Positions 52,848-62,291 of a stretch of DNA of 64,000 nucleotides are shown here, in pieces (positions within the stretch are counted from its first letter, which is position 1; each line of letters starts with the position of its first letter). Below the pieces are notes generated by a model that saw only the letters and a list, made by a program, of their open reading frames with translations, had not been told where the DNA came from and searched no databases. Source of the stretch: Dyadobacter koreensis (GTDB lineage Bacteria > Bacteroidota > Bacteroidia > Cytophagales > Spirosomataceae); contig NZ_FNXY01000003.1 in the NCBI RefSeq assembly GCF_900108855.1, positions 620,001-684,000 of the forward strand, given 5' to 3'. A program made the translations under genes and the position numbers.

Positions 52848-53543
52848 TTACTCCGACTTTTCAAGAATCGGTTTCAAAACTGTTACCCAACGGCGATACC
52901 CCTCTTCGTTCATGTGTAAACTGTCTTTCAAAAATATCGTTCCATCAGGTCTTCCATTCTTGATCATGACCGGCCAGATATCAATATATTCATGACGACG
53001 ATCGCTTTTGATAAAGTCCTGAATCAGCTTATTCGCCTTTTCAACATCTCGACGTTTATCCCAGCGAGAGGGGGAAGGTTTTAAGGAAACACCATAAATT
53101 TTAGCATCCGGCTCTTTATCCCGGATTATTTTCGTGAGCGCCACATAAGCATCACGTACCTGTTCCGGCGATTTGGGTTTGTTGCCAAACATATCATTTT
53201 CACAATAAATGACAACCGTTTTGGGATGGTATTTAAGGATGGTTTGATCCGCATAATGGATCACCTCCGGCAGAGTTGAGCCTCCAAAACCGCGGTTAAT
53301 TATCGGAAGCGGAGCGAGATCTTTATCCGCATTCGTCCATTTGGTAAATGTTGAACTTCCCGCAAAGACAATTCCTCCCGGTGCGGGCATCTTTTCAGCA
53401 TCACTTTTTTCAAATTTTTGGATAGCACTTTCAGAGCGGTCGACAGGATAGTCTGGTGTCCAGGGCGGAGCAATAGATGAAAAATTTGGTTTATGGCATG
53501 AAGAAACAAACAACACACCCAGGAGAAAAAAATACTTCTTCAT
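52848..53543 (-). CDS. SGNH/GDSL hydrolase lipoprotein
   Basis: A 231-residue esterase-like lipoprotein. The start at ATG 53543 gives a lipoprotein signal peptide MKKYFFLLGVLFVSSCHKP with the modified Cys. SGNH blocks: block I IVFAGSSTFTKW (Ser), block II NRGFGGST (Gly), block III VIYCENDMFG (Asn) and block V LKDSLHMNEEGY (Asp, His). Probable acyl or acetyl esterase on the cell envelope. A frame to 53579 runs through a terminator hairpin and is not favoured. Confidence 0.88.
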   Translation of the reverse strand: MKKYFFLLGVLFVSSCHKPNFSSIAPPWTPDYPVDRSESAIQKFEKSDAEKMPAPGGIVFAGSSTFTKWTNADKDLAPLPIINRGFGGSTLPEVIHYADQTILKYHPKTVVIYCENDMFGNKPKSPEQVRDAYVALTKIIRDKEPDAKIYGVSLKPSPSRWDKRRDVEKANKLIQDFIKSDRRHEYIDIWPVMIKNGRPDGTIFLKDSLHMNEEGYRRWVTVLKPILEKSE

Positions 53544-53551
53544 TGAATAAA

Positions 53552-53592
53552 AAAAACGATAGATATCCCGAAAAGGCATTTCTATCGTTTTT
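53552..53592. terminator. Intrinsic terminator of the barrel-protein genes
   Basis: AAAAACGATAGA pairs perfectly with TCTATCGTTTTT around a 17-base loop. On the minus strand it is followed by a T-rich tract just before the SGNH lipoprotein gene. Confidence 0.7.
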
Positions 53593-53636
53593 CTAATACT
53601 CGCTGCTCAATTATTTATTTAGGGCACTTGGGATTG

Positions 53637-54329
53637 TTATAAAAAGCGGCGAACGCCAAAACCTACAACCGGAAACCGGAATGACGGAGAAAATTGATAA
53701 TTAAGTGTTTTTTGCGCGGTTGTATTGTTACTGCTTTCAACACTGGATTTCAGATGGGAATAATCTACGCTAACGAAATCCGATAAGGCGATATTAGCCG
53801 TAACCCACCATTTTTGCGACAGTTTGTAATATAATCCCGCACTTAAGCCGGCAGAAAGAGTCAACGTATTTATTTTGTTCTCCCCCAAAGCCGAACCATC
53901 GCTGGTAGTCTGATAAGTCTTGGAATTATTATAACGAGCATTAATCTCAGGCCCTGCATAAATTCCGGCCTTCTCGTTAAAATGTTTGTAAAATTGCCAA
54001 AAATGCCCCACGCCTATCCCAAAACCATTAATACCATTTTTCTCTGTATTTATTGGATTCCCATTAACATAGGTAAGGAAATTTTGCTTACTACCAGCCA
54101 ATGACGTACTAATTTTCCAGCCTGAAGCTCTTGTGTCGGTCTTAAATTTTCCCAGACCAATGTCAAAATTATAGCCATAATTGTTTGAAGATTCTTGTAA
54201 ATCGGAATTAGTGTTACTAAAATTAACAGACGCGGTTCCGGAGATGAATTTCTGGCCCTCCAATTGCGCCAGTACAATTTGAGATGAGCTCAAAATGAGC
54301 AGTGCTATAATGAAATACGTATTTTTCAT
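53637..54329 (-). CDS. Outer-membrane beta-barrel protein
   Basis: A 230-residue protein with signal peptide MKNTYFIIALLILSSSQIVLAQ. The mature part alternates polar and hydrophobic residues in about eight to ten strands (ISGTASVNFSNTN, LTLSAGLSAGLYYKLSQKWWVTANIAL) and ends in an aromatic/Leu strand (VVGFGVRRFL), as outer-membrane barrels do. It lies nine bases after a paralogous barrel gene. Function unknown. Confidence 0.8.
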   Translation of the reverse strand: MKNTYFIIALLILSSSQIVLAQLEGQKFISGTASVNFSNTNSDLQESSNNYGYNFDIGLGKFKTDTRASGWKISTSLAGSKQNFLTYVNGNPINTEKNGINGFGIGVGHFWQFYKHFNEKAGIYAGPEINARYNNSKTYQTTSDGSALGENKINTLTLSAGLSAGLYYKLSQKWWVTANIALSDFVSVDYSHLKSSVESSNNTTAQKTLNYQFSPSFRFPVVGFGVRRFL

Positions 54330-54338
54330 AACAGGATT

Positions 54339-55001
54339 TTAGTTTTTTTGAAGATACCAGGACGCTCTTACAGCAAAATAGCTGGTTAAATTTGTAGTCA
54401 CGATCGAGTTGAAAAACACATTTTTAGATGTTGGCATGTGATTATAACCTGCAGACAATGACAAAAAATTCAGATCGGTTTCCAAAGCAAATCTTGGCGT
54501 TATCCAGTAAGAAATACCTGGTGTCAGGTATACGCCGGCGGCATAGCCGTCGGTTTTTGTTACCTCGTCGTTGCTCGAGTATCTCAAATGTATATAGGAA
54601 AGACTCAACGATGAATTTAAAAAGATTGCCCACTTTGGACTGAGCGATTTGTAATGTCTGATATAGGGCGACAGGTTGTAGGCAATATTGTTGCCTTTAT
54701 AAACAAAATCCTGGCCAGCGTAGGAACTTTGGTTTTTTGAAAAAGCCATGCTTGTACCAAAGCCAATTCCTATCATTCTGTTCTCTTTTACAAATTTCCC
54801 ATACTGAAAGGAGGGATTTAAATTAAATGCGTCATACTTGCTGTTGTTAGCACTTACACTCGGTGTGTAATCAATAGCCTGATGCGTTCCACGGAAATTA
54901 ATCGTTGCCGCGACGTATTTCGTACCTTTTTCAAGCTGCGCTTTGACGGGAAGTGACAGCCAGAGCAAACTGACAATTCCGAATAGAAGAGTTTTTTTCA
55001 T
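54339..55001 (-). CDS. Outer-membrane beta-barrel protein (paralogue)
   Basis: A 220-residue protein starting at ATG 55001 (MKKTLLFGIVSLLWLSLPVKAQ, signal peptide). Its pattern of strands parallels the next gene: QLEKGTKYVAATINFRG against QLEGQKFISGTASVNFSN, and GVYLTPGISYWITPRFALETDLNFLS against the equivalent strand pair. The C-terminal strand is YFAVRASWYLQKN. The pair probably arose by tandem duplication and is co-transcribed. Function unknown. Confidence 0.8.
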   Translation of the reverse strand: MKKTLLFGIVSLLWLSLPVKAQLEKGTKYVAATINFRGTHQAIDYTPSVSANNSKYDAFNLNPSFQYGKFVKENRMIGIGFGTSMAFSKNQSSYAGQDFVYKGNNIAYNLSPYIRHYKSLSPKWAIFLNSSLSLSYIHLRYSSNDEVTKTDGYAAGVYLTPGISYWITPRFALETDLNFLSLSAGYNHMPTSKNVFFNSIVTTNLTSYFAVRASWYLQKN

Positions 55002-55199
55002 GACGCTGAATAATTGGTTCAAAGGACAAGATAATTAACATTATGTAACCGATGTAACTATTTAGTTTTTTTAACAAATAATATAATTGAAAAGAGGCGA
55101 ACATGATGCCGCCTCTAAATACTACCAGTACCAAAATTCACCTAACTAACTTTTTATGAGGATTAATTCACACAATCCATGCTGATAATTTTCTTCTTT

Positions 55200-56510
55200 T
55201 TAATAAATCCCTATCCAAGTACCCTGACGATAAAATTGCAGTAACCGTTGTTTCATCATGTACTCATATCGTGCCTGGATTGCGTTTGCTTGCGCTTTTC
55301 CAAGATTTGCTTTGGCCAGTGCATATTCAAAAATATTGGCAGTACCAGCGTTCAGTTTACTTTCAACAACCGAGAAACTTGCCGTTAAAGATTCCGATTG
55401 CCCCTGCGCCGCAGCGAAGCGGTCGGCTGTGCTATTCACATCCAGGACTGCCAGTTCAACGGATTGACGCAGCAACTGTTTTGCAATATCGAACTGATTT
55501 TGGGACTGCCGCTCCTGTACTTTTGCAAGTTCAATCCGGGGGCGTGTAACCCAACGGCCCATGATCGGGATATTCAATCCAAGACTCAATGAGCCGTTTC
55601 TTGTCGCATTCAGCTGATTGAAATAATCGAGATTTCTGTTTGTAGAGGCGTAAAAAGCACCAATGTTTGCCCCAAGTGTAAGTGAGGGGTAATTGTCTGC
55701 CTTAATTGATTTCACCAGATAAGTAAAACTTTTCCGGCTTAATTCGGCAGCTTTGATTTCCGGAAATTGTTTCAAAGCATCCTGATAAACAGCTTCTGCA
55801 TTTTTCGAATCAGCCGGCATGTCAATTGGATCCAGAGCTGCAAAGTCAATTGAATCATCCGGCTCGATATTCATACGCTGAAACAATGCCAAACGAGCAG
55901 TTTTATAATTATTCAAAGCCGTCACCATATCAAACTTGTCGTTTGCCAGCTGAGCTTTAATTTCAAACAAAGTACTTTGCGCTGCTACGCCTGCATTCAG
56001 TTGCTTTTCAACCCTGTCGACCTGCTGCAATGATGATTCAACTTGCTGAACATAAGACTCGTATAGTGACTTTGTCGCCAGAACATTTACATATCCCTGC
56101 AAAAGAAGAATCGTTTGAGCATTTAAAACGGCAGTACGGTTCTCCATTGCAGATTCTTTCAATAGCTGATTCTGACGAATCTGATTCTGGATTTTAAATC
56201 CCTGAAAAATAGGCATTTGAAAACCCGCACCAATGGAATTATAGTTGTAAAGCTCATCTATATACGCATTGGTATACTGGTCAATACTCCGGCCCAGATT
56301 CAGACTATGATTCGCTCCAATGTTAATCTGAGGAAAAATCTGCGACTTTGTTTGTCGCAACTGAGCCTGAGCTGCCTCCGCCTGAAGATTCCCTGCCCGG
56401 TATGTCAAATTATTTTTTGACAAAAGATCGACACATTCAGCCAGTGTCAACACTTTTTGCGCCTGCGATAATCCGGGAAGCAGACAAAGCAATAATAATA
56501 ATTGTTTCAT
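55200..56510 (-). CDS. TolC-family outer-membrane efflux protein
   Basis: A 436-residue trimeric outer-membrane channel subunit. Signal peptide MKQLLLLLCLLPGLSQAQ, then the OEP repeats: LAECVDLLSKNNLTYRAGNLQAEAAQAQLRQTKSQIFPQ in the first half and LGLNIPIMGRWVTRPRIELAKVQERQSQ in the second, with long coiled-coil helices. It exports substrates across the outer membrane with an inner-membrane pump. The ABC ATPase gene lies 36 bases upstream in the same operon, but the expected adaptor and permease are missing. Confidence 0.93.
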   Translation of the reverse strand: MKQLLLLLCLLPGLSQAQKVLTLAECVDLLSKNNLTYRAGNLQAEAAQAQLRQTKSQIFPQINIGANHSLNLGRSIDQYTNAYIDELYNYNSIGAGFQMPIFQGFKIQNQIRQNQLLKESAMENRTAVLNAQTILLLQGYVNVLATKSLYESYVQQVESSLQQVDRVEKQLNAGVAAQSTLFEIKAQLANDKFDMVTALNNYKTARLALFQRMNIEPDDSIDFAALDPIDMPADSKNAEAVYQDALKQFPEIKAAELSRKSFTYLVKSIKADNYPSLTLGANIGAFYASTNRNLDYFNQLNATRNGSLSLGLNIPIMGRWVTRPRIELAKVQERQSQNQFDIAKQLLRQSVELAVLDVNSTADRFAAAQGQSESLTASFSVVESKLNAGTANIFEYALAKANLGKAQANAIQARYEYMMKQRLLQFYRQGTWIGIY

Positions 56511-56546
56511 GACTAATAGATGAATTATTGAGGAGAGTTGACTGAA

Positions 56547-57209
56547 TTATGCAAGCCAGCCATCTTTCAGCCTCACCACACGATTTCCGTATGTAGCGTT
56601 GGCCTCCGAATGCGTTACCTGAACAATCGTTACTTTATCCTCCTGATTAAGTTTTTGAAATAATTCCATAATTTCGACAGCTTGCTCCGAATGCAGATTT
56701 CCCGTTGGTTCGTCAGCGAAAATCACTTTTGGATTATGGACAATGGCCCTTGCGACACCCACCAATTGCTGCTGTCCGCCGGAAAGCTGATGCGGAAAAA
56801 GGTCTTTTTTAGCCACCATATTGAAACGGTCAAGCAACTCAGCCACCCGGCTTTTTCGCTCAGAACCCGAAACCCCTTTGTAAAGCAGCGGTGTTTCTAT
56901 GTTTTCATAAACCGTGAGTTCGTCGATCAGGTGATACGCCTGAAATACAAATCCGATATGATGACGGTGCAATTCCGTACGTTTTTTTTCTGTTAACTTT
57001 TGAACCGGCTCATCCAGAAACAAATATTCTCCCTCGGAAGGCTCTTCCAGCAATCCCAGGATATGAAGTAATGTCGATTTTCCTGAACCCGAGGGCCCCA
57101 TGATCGAGACAAATTCTCCTTCCTTAATATTCAAATCAATATGGCGCAGCACATATGTTTTACCGAAACCAGCTGGATAATACTTTGATATTTTCTCTAA
57201 TTTGATCAT
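56547..57209 (-). CDS. MacB/LolD-type ABC transporter ATPase
   Basis: A 220-residue nucleotide-binding subunit. Walker A MGPSGSGKSTLLHILGLLEEPSEG, Q-loop IGFVFQAYHLIDELTVYEN, signature LSGGQQQLVGVARAIVHNPKVIFADEPTGNL and H-loop VQVTHSEANATYGNRVVRL are all present and match the MacB/LolD subfamily. Two departures stand out: the signature tail reads QQQLVGVARA where QQQRVAIARA is usual, and the D-loop reads GNLHSEQ with His in place of Asp. It is paired with TolC only, so its permease lies elsewhere or is lost. Confidence 0.9.
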   Translation of the reverse strand: MIKLEKISKYYPAGFGKTYVLRHIDLNIKEGEFVSIMGPSGSGKSTLLHILGLLEEPSEGEYLFLDEPVQKLTEKKRTELHRHHIGFVFQAYHLIDELTVYENIETPLLYKGVSGSERKSRVAELLDRFNMVAKKDLFPHQLSGGQQQLVGVARAIVHNPKVIFADEPTGNLHSEQAVEIMELFQKLNQEDKVTIVQVTHSEANATYGNRVVRLKDGWLA

Positions 57210-57360
57210 TATGAATTTTGGTTTGAGATTTTTGATTCACAAGAATAAAGACATTTGAACTGTGTTTCTAAACCTCTTTTGTTTATTTAGTTTTCAAAAA
57301 GCCTTGCCAGAAATATTTATTACTGTAAATCAAATAGTTACATATTAATCCAAAATAAAA

Positions 57361-57398
57361 CCGTCCGAAATCGTACAAAAGTGTACGGTTTCGGACGG
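57361..57398 (-). terminator. Strong hairpin terminator of the phosphatase gene
   Basis: CCGTCCGAAA pairs with TTTCGGACGG and an inner CGTACA/TGTACG stem, with a four-base loop. On the minus strand TTTTATTTT follows. Confidence 0.82.
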
Positions 57399-57424
57399 TC
57401 CGGAATTTTAAGGCAACCTTAATT

Positions 57425-58846
57425 TCAGAGCCTCTGCCTGACCTCAGTTACGTCAAGCATAAAATTGTGCAGGTCTGTATTTTTAACGAAAGGTTTCAAC
57501 AGCTCACTGCCCGGCCCGAACATCGCGAGTTCAACATAATCGCCTGAGTGATCCATGCCTGCCCAGCCGATGGAAGTGTAAGCCGTCTGAATTTGACCTA
57601 ATTCTTTGAAAGGAAGTTTCTTCGGATTGTAAAGTCCTTCTTCATTTAAAACAGTATAGTGTTTTAATAAACTTTCTGCTTCGGCTTTTTTGATTGCATA
57701 TCCCTGCGCTTCTTCCAGTCGTTCAATCACTTGTGACGCCGTCGAGTTTTTATTAATACCATTCAAAACCCAGTCATTGCTGTGTTTGAAATGATGCATA
57801 TAATCAAAATTTTTCTCGGTCATCGAACCTGAAAACAGTCCGGGATTCGCATTTCCGTGATCCGTTGTGATAATGACAAGCGTTTCCTTATCCTGCTCAG
57901 CGAAATCGATTGCAACTTTAATAGCATCATCAAAAGCGATCTGATCATAAAGCAAACCCGCAGAATCGTTGGAATGGGCGGCCCAATCCACTTTTCCACC
58001 TTCAACCTGCATCACAAAACCCTTTTTATTTTTCTTTAATCTTTCAATTGCATGTTTTGTCATTTCAGCCAATGTCGGAACCTGATCACGTAACGTTGCA
58101 TTGCTCTGATGATCAACCGAAAATGGCAGGCCATTATCTGCAAAAACACCAAGTAAAGGTTTCGTTTCGGAAGCCGGAAGGTTAAATAATTCCTTTTTGT
58201 TTTTTACAGTAACATATCCCGCTTCGTCAAATTTCTTGTAAACGTCATCCTTATCTTTCCGTTTGGCAGGGTCGAAATAATCTTGTCCGCCACCCATCAT
58301 CACATCAAATTTCAAAGGCAAATATTGTAGTGCAATATCATTTTGATCTCCGCGAGATTTATTGTTGATACAAAATCCTGCGGGCGTCGCATGTGTAATC
58401 GGCACGGAAGTCACACAACCCACGGATTTTCCGGCTTCTTTAAATTTCTGTAATATAGGTTTATTGAAACTTCCATCCGGGTTTGCATTCAGTGAGCCAT
58501 TATTGACCCGAACTCCCCCGCCCCATGCAGAACTCGAAGCGGCTGAATCGGTCACAAAGGAGTTGGCAGAAGCAGTATCCATCAAAGCCCGTTTTGCTTT
58601 GTTATCAATATACAGCTGCATCCAATGACTTTGACGGCCTTCCTTTCTTTGCAATAATAGACTTGCCATGTTAAGCGTACCGGTACTCATACCGTCGCTA
58701 ACCATGAAAATTATATTTTTAGCTGTAGTACCGCTTTTTCTGACGATGCCGGAACTCTCTGTTCCTGCAAAAGCTCCAAATGGCGAAAATAACGAACCTG
58801 CCACAACTGTGAGCGAGGAATTTCTAAAAAAATCTCTTCTTTTCAT
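57425..58846 (-). CDS. Alkaline phosphatase
   Basis: A 473-residue phosphomonoesterase of the PhoA-type superfamily. The N-terminus MKRRDFFRNSSLTVVAGSLF looks like a twin-arginine signal, so export in folded form is likely. Metal and catalytic motifs: IFMVSDGMSTGTL (metal Asp), TDSAASSSAWGGGVRV with the nucleophile Ser, GKVDWAAHSNDSAG (Asp/His), and ITTDHGNANPG. The closing WAGMDHSGDYVELAMFGPGS carries the last His ligand. It releases phosphate from organic esters in the periplasm. No Pho-box was identified. Confidence 0.92.
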   Translation of the reverse strand: MKRRDFFRNSSLTVVAGSLFSPFGAFAGTESSGIVRKSGTTAKNIIFMVSDGMSTGTLNMASLLLQRKEGRQSHWMQLYIDNKAKRALMDTASANSFVTDSAASSSAWGGGVRVNNGSLNANPDGSFNKPILQKFKEAGKSVGCVTSVPITHATPAGFCINNKSRGDQNDIALQYLPLKFDVMMGGGQDYFDPAKRKDKDDVYKKFDEAGYVTVKNKKELFNLPASETKPLLGVFADNGLPFSVDHQSNATLRDQVPTLAEMTKHAIERLKKNKKGFVMQVEGGKVDWAAHSNDSAGLLYDQIAFDDAIKVAIDFAEQDKETLVIITTDHGNANPGLFSGSMTEKNFDYMHHFKHSNDWVLNGINKNSTASQVIERLEEAQGYAIKKAEAESLLKHYTVLNEEGLYNPKKLPFKELGQIQTAYTSIGWAGMDHSGDYVELAMFGPGSELLKPFVKNTDLHNFMLDVTEVRQRL

Positions 58847-59102
58847 TTCAATTTCTGATCTGTTTTAACCGGATTTTGCGGTCTTCTCGAAGGAACAAAA
58901 TACAGATTCAGATGTTATTTGAGGATGAGCTCAATTTGGTGTTTCCGTTAAATTTCAGCACTTATTATTATCAAATTGTAAAAATAATAGTGGAAATGTA
59001 TTTTATTTCAAACTTATTCATCACCCAATTATTTATTTGAATTCTACAATAATTGAGACATTTGATTTAACTTCACTTCTGACTTATCACCTGAACTCTT
59101 CG

Positions 59103-61214
59103 ATGAAAAAAATATTTATTCCTGCAATTGCTTTCCTCGCGGCATTTTCCATTTCTGCAAAAATCACACTAACTGATAGGAAAAAAACTTCCGATGTAGA
59201 ATGGCCTGAATACCTAGGGGGCGCTGACAGAAACCACTATTCTTCTCTAAATCAGATCAATACCACCAATGTTAGGCAGCTGACCAAAGCCTGGGAATTT
59301 CATTCTCTTGATTCCGGACAGGTACAATGCAACCCGATCATTGTAAACGGTACGTTGTATGGCGTTACCGCAACAAATCAGGTTTTTGCCCTTGACGCGG
59401 CAACTGGCAAAGAGAAATGGAGATTTAAAGCTGGAAAAGGTGGAGGATTAAATACAAATCGTGGCGTCACTTATTGGAGCAGTGCCAACGAATCAAGGAT
59501 CATGTATGCTTATGACGCATGGCTCTATGCGCTCGATGCACTTACCGGACAACCTGTAAAATCTTTTGGAGAAGATGGGCGCGTGAGTTTGAAAAAAGGA
59601 TTGGGCCCGACGGCGCAGGATAAATTTGTAATTTCTAACACGCCTGGAGCACTTTATGGCGATCTGATTGTCATGCCGCTGCGGCTTTCAGAAGGTCCCG
59701 ATGCGGCTCCGGGAAATGTTCAGGCATTTAATGTCATCACCGGGGAGCTTGCGTGGGCATTTCATACCATTCCGCATCCGGGTGAATTTGGGTATAGCAC
59801 CTGGCCAAAAGATGTTTACAAAAATACAGAAGTCGGCGCTGCGAACAACTGGGCCGGTATGGCTGTAGACAAAAAACGCGGTATTATTTACGTCCCGACA
59901 GGTTCCGCCGGGTTTGATTTTTACGGTGGAAACCGCGCTGGACAGAATTTATTCGCCAATAGCTTAGTTGCCTTAAATGCGAAAACCGGCAAACGTATCT
60001 GGCATTTTCAGTTTGTACATCATGATCTTTGGGACAGAGACATTCCCGCACCTCCGAATCTTGTGACGATAAAAAAAGATAACAAAACTATTGACGTCGT
60101 CGCGCAGGTCACCAAACTTGGCTATGTCTATATTTTTGATCGCGTAACAGGTTCGCCTATTTTTCCTATTAAAGAAATTCCTGTTCCTAAAAGTGATCTC
60201 GCCGGAGAGCACGCCTGGCCGACGCAGCCAGTACCAACGTGGCCAGCTCCTTATGCAAGACAAACGGTTACGGACGCTGACATTAATCCGTATTCAGAAA
60301 ATCGGGATTCACTGCTTTCCATTCTGCGAAAAGCAAAAAAAGGACTTTACCAACCGTTCGGAGAGATACCAACGCTGATACTTCCAGGCTTTGACGGAGG
60401 AGCCGAATGGGGCGGCGCAGCTGTGGATCAGGACGGAATTATGTATGTCAATGCGAATGAAATGCCCTGGATTGCGAGCCTAAGCCCAACGCCAAAAGAG
60501 GACGAACTTTCACATTTGAGTGCCGGGCAACGCATCTATACCTTAAATTGTATTGTATGTCACGGTCCGGAACGGAAAGGCAATCCCAAAAGCGGTTATC
60601 CATCACTCGTAGATATCGGACAGAGACGGGACCGCTCGTATGTTTCAAAATTAATTACAAGCGGCAAAGGAATGATGCCGGGATTTACCAGCATTTCCGG
60701 CGAGGAAAAACAAGCACTCGTTAACTTTCTTTTCGGGGATGAAAAAGTGGAAGTCGCAGCGACCACAAAAGGTAAAAAGTCACCGGTTATGCCTTACAAA
60801 TTCAATGGTTACAACAAATTTCTCGATAGCAAAGGGTATCCGGCAATTAGTCCTCCGTGGGGAACGTTGACCGCAATCGACCTCAATACCGGAAAACAGG
60901 TCTGGCAAAAAACACTGGGAGAATTCAAAGAATTAACAGCGAAGGGCATTGCAGCAACCGGCACGGAAAATTATGGAGGGCCAGTCGTAACAGCAGGCGG
61001 AATTCTGTTTATCGCCGCCACAAAGGACGGAATGTTCCGCGCATTTGATAAGAAAACAGGAAAACTTTTATGGGAGACAGAATTGCCCGCGGCAGGTTTT
61101 GCCACTCCAAGTACCTATGAAGTTAACGGAAAACAGTATGTGGTTATAGCCTGTGGCGGAACAAAACTAGGGACGAAAAAAGGAGATAGTTATGTAGCGT
61201 TTGCGCTGCCTTGA
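59103..61214 (+). CDS. PQQ-dependent dehydrogenase with inserted cytochrome c domain
   Basis: A 703-residue periplasmic quinoprotein. The start at ATG 59103 gives signal peptide MKKIFIPAIAFLAAFSISA. The propeller is that of PQQ glucose/alcohol dehydrogenases: VEWPEYLGGADRNHYSSLNQI, VFALDAATGKEKWRF, LIVMPLRLSEGPDAAPGNV, WHFQFVHHDLWDRDIPAPPNL and ALNAKTGKRIW. Near residue 480 a cytochrome c module interrupts it: LNCIVCHGPERKGNP with the CxxCH haem site and a Met ligand in GKGMMPGF. The propeller then resumes to the end. It should oxidise a sugar or alcohol and pass electrons to the haem. No PQQ synthesis genes lie nearby. Confidence 0.92.
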   Translation: MKKIFIPAIAFLAAFSISAKITLTDRKKTSDVEWPEYLGGADRNHYSSLNQINTTNVRQLTKAWEFHSLDSGQVQCNPIIVNGTLYGVTATNQVFALDAATGKEKWRFKAGKGGGLNTNRGVTYWSSANESRIMYAYDAWLYALDALTGQPVKSFGEDGRVSLKKGLGPTAQDKFVISNTPGALYGDLIVMPLRLSEGPDAAPGNVQAFNVITGELAWAFHTIPHPGEFGYSTWPKDVYKNTEVGAANNWAGMAVDKKRGIIYVPTGSAGFDFYGGNRAGQNLFANSLVALNAKTGKRIWHFQFVHHDLWDRDIPAPPNLVTIKKDNKTIDVVAQVTKLGYVYIFDRVTGSPIFPIKEIPVPKSDLAGEHAWPTQPVPTWPAPYARQTVTDADINPYSENRDSLLSILRKAKKGLYQPFGEIPTLILPGFDGGAEWGGAAVDQDGIMYVNANEMPWIASLSPTPKEDELSHLSAGQRIYTLNCIVCHGPERKGNPKSGYPSLVDIGQRRDRSYVSKLITSGKGMMPGFTSISGEEKQALVNFLFGDEKVEVAATTKGKKSPVMPYKFNGYNKFLDSKGYPAISPPWGTLTAIDLNTGKQVWQKTLGEFKELTAKGIAATGTENYGGPVVTAGGILFIAATKDGMFRAFDKKTGKLLWETELPAAGFATPSTYEVNGKQYVVIACGGTKLGTKKGDSYVAFALP

Positions 61215-61523
61215 ATTATCAGTTTATTGATTCAGGCCCTAAAAGTATTGTATCACCATGTGCGGGATTTATCGTGATTGAGATTATCGTACATACTACA
61301 AGTCGCCATACTTTCTGGATTATTTCAATTAAATAATTCCAAATCGATTCGGGTATTATCAGAAGCCGGAACGTAACGTAGCAAAGGCTTACTATTTTGT
61401 TTGGAAATAATCCTGATGGGACGACGTTATCGTAGAACGATCGCATTATATACCATAGCCGAGCCTCGACGGGGTATCGAATTCTTTGGCAACTATCGGT
61501 TTATATTCGGTAATTAAATCACA
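61215..61523. other. 309-base gap without a supported gene
   Basis: Between the quinoprotein and the DeoR-type gene. A minus-strand frame of 75 codons exists (61219-61446) but begins and ends arbitrarily and resembles no protein I know. No hairpin terminator was noticed. It could be eroded coding sequence. Confidence 0.4.
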
Positions 61524-62291
61524 CTATACAATCGTCAATCTTTCCCTTTTGTACGCCTTTAATTCTACATTATCGGGATCAAGCTCCGTTATCAAATAAT
61601 TTATTTCATCAAGACTACAGACCCGTAATCGCTGAACGGAATCAAGCTTTTCCGAAATAGTTAGTATCGCTGTCTCCTTCGACGCTTTCATCATCGCCCG
61701 TTTGACCTGCACCGTTTCCATATCTGAATCCGTAATTCCTTCATTGAAACTTATTCCGTTAGCACCTAACACGCACAAATCCGCATGAATATCCGCAAAT
61801 CGACTGATCACCTCTCCTCCTGAACTAATTTGTGAGGTCTTTGCGATTGTTCCACCAATGAAAATAACAGTTGCTTTCGAATGATCGCAAAGCTGTAAAG
61901 CCGTTAATAAACTGACTGTGAAAAATGTAGCGGTAGTATCGAGAGGGATATGGCGAATCAACTCACTCACAGTTGTTCCACCTCCAATAACTACAAACAT
62001 GTCGTTTTTGATCAATTGTGCCGCTTTTTGCGCGATAGTTTGCTTAGCCTCAGGAGCATATGCATCGACAATTGAATAGTTAAACTGATAGGATTTTGAC
62101 AATGCGCCTCCATGAACTTTCACAAGTTTCCCGGCTTCCGCCAGCTCATTCAGATCTCGTCGTATCGTATCCTCTGATACATTCAGCGTGTTGCTCAAAT
62201 CCGAAGACAGTGCACGATTATGCAAGTTTATTTCCTTCATAATGAGCATCTGACGCTCTTTCTTCATGATCGAAGTCGAAGTTTGAATCAT
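61524..62291 (-). CDS. DeoR/GlpR-family transcriptional regulator
   Basis: A 255-residue sugar-responsive regulator. Helix-turn-helix RQMLIMKEINLHNRALSSDLSNTLNVSEDTIRRDLNEL, then the conserved KVHGGAL hinge, and a phosphosugar-sensing DeoRC domain (KNDMFVVIGGGTTVSELIRHI, ATVIFIGGTIAKTSQIS, ADLCVLGANGIS, GITDSDMETVQVKRAMMKAS). Start at ATG 62291 is favoured; MKKERQ at 62267 is the other candidate. It is divergent from the SusC gene and may control it, a plausible sugar-uptake switch. Confidence 0.9.
   Translation of the reverse strand: MIQTSTSIMKKERQMLIMKEINLHNRALSSDLSNTLNVSEDTIRRDLNELAEAGKLVKVHGGALSKSYQFNYSIVDAYAPEAKQTIAQKAAQLIKNDMFVVIGGGTTVSELIRHIPLDTTATFFTVSLLTALQLCDHSKATVIFIGGTIAKTSQISSGGEVISRFADIHADLCVLGANGISFNEGITDSDMETVQVKRAMMKASKETAILTISEKLDSVQRLRVCSLDEINYLITELDPDNVELKAYKRERLTIV

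Noticed and set aside
61219..61446. 75-codon minus-strand frame
   Set aside because: No family resemblance, unusual composition, no start context; treated as chance or eroded sequence.
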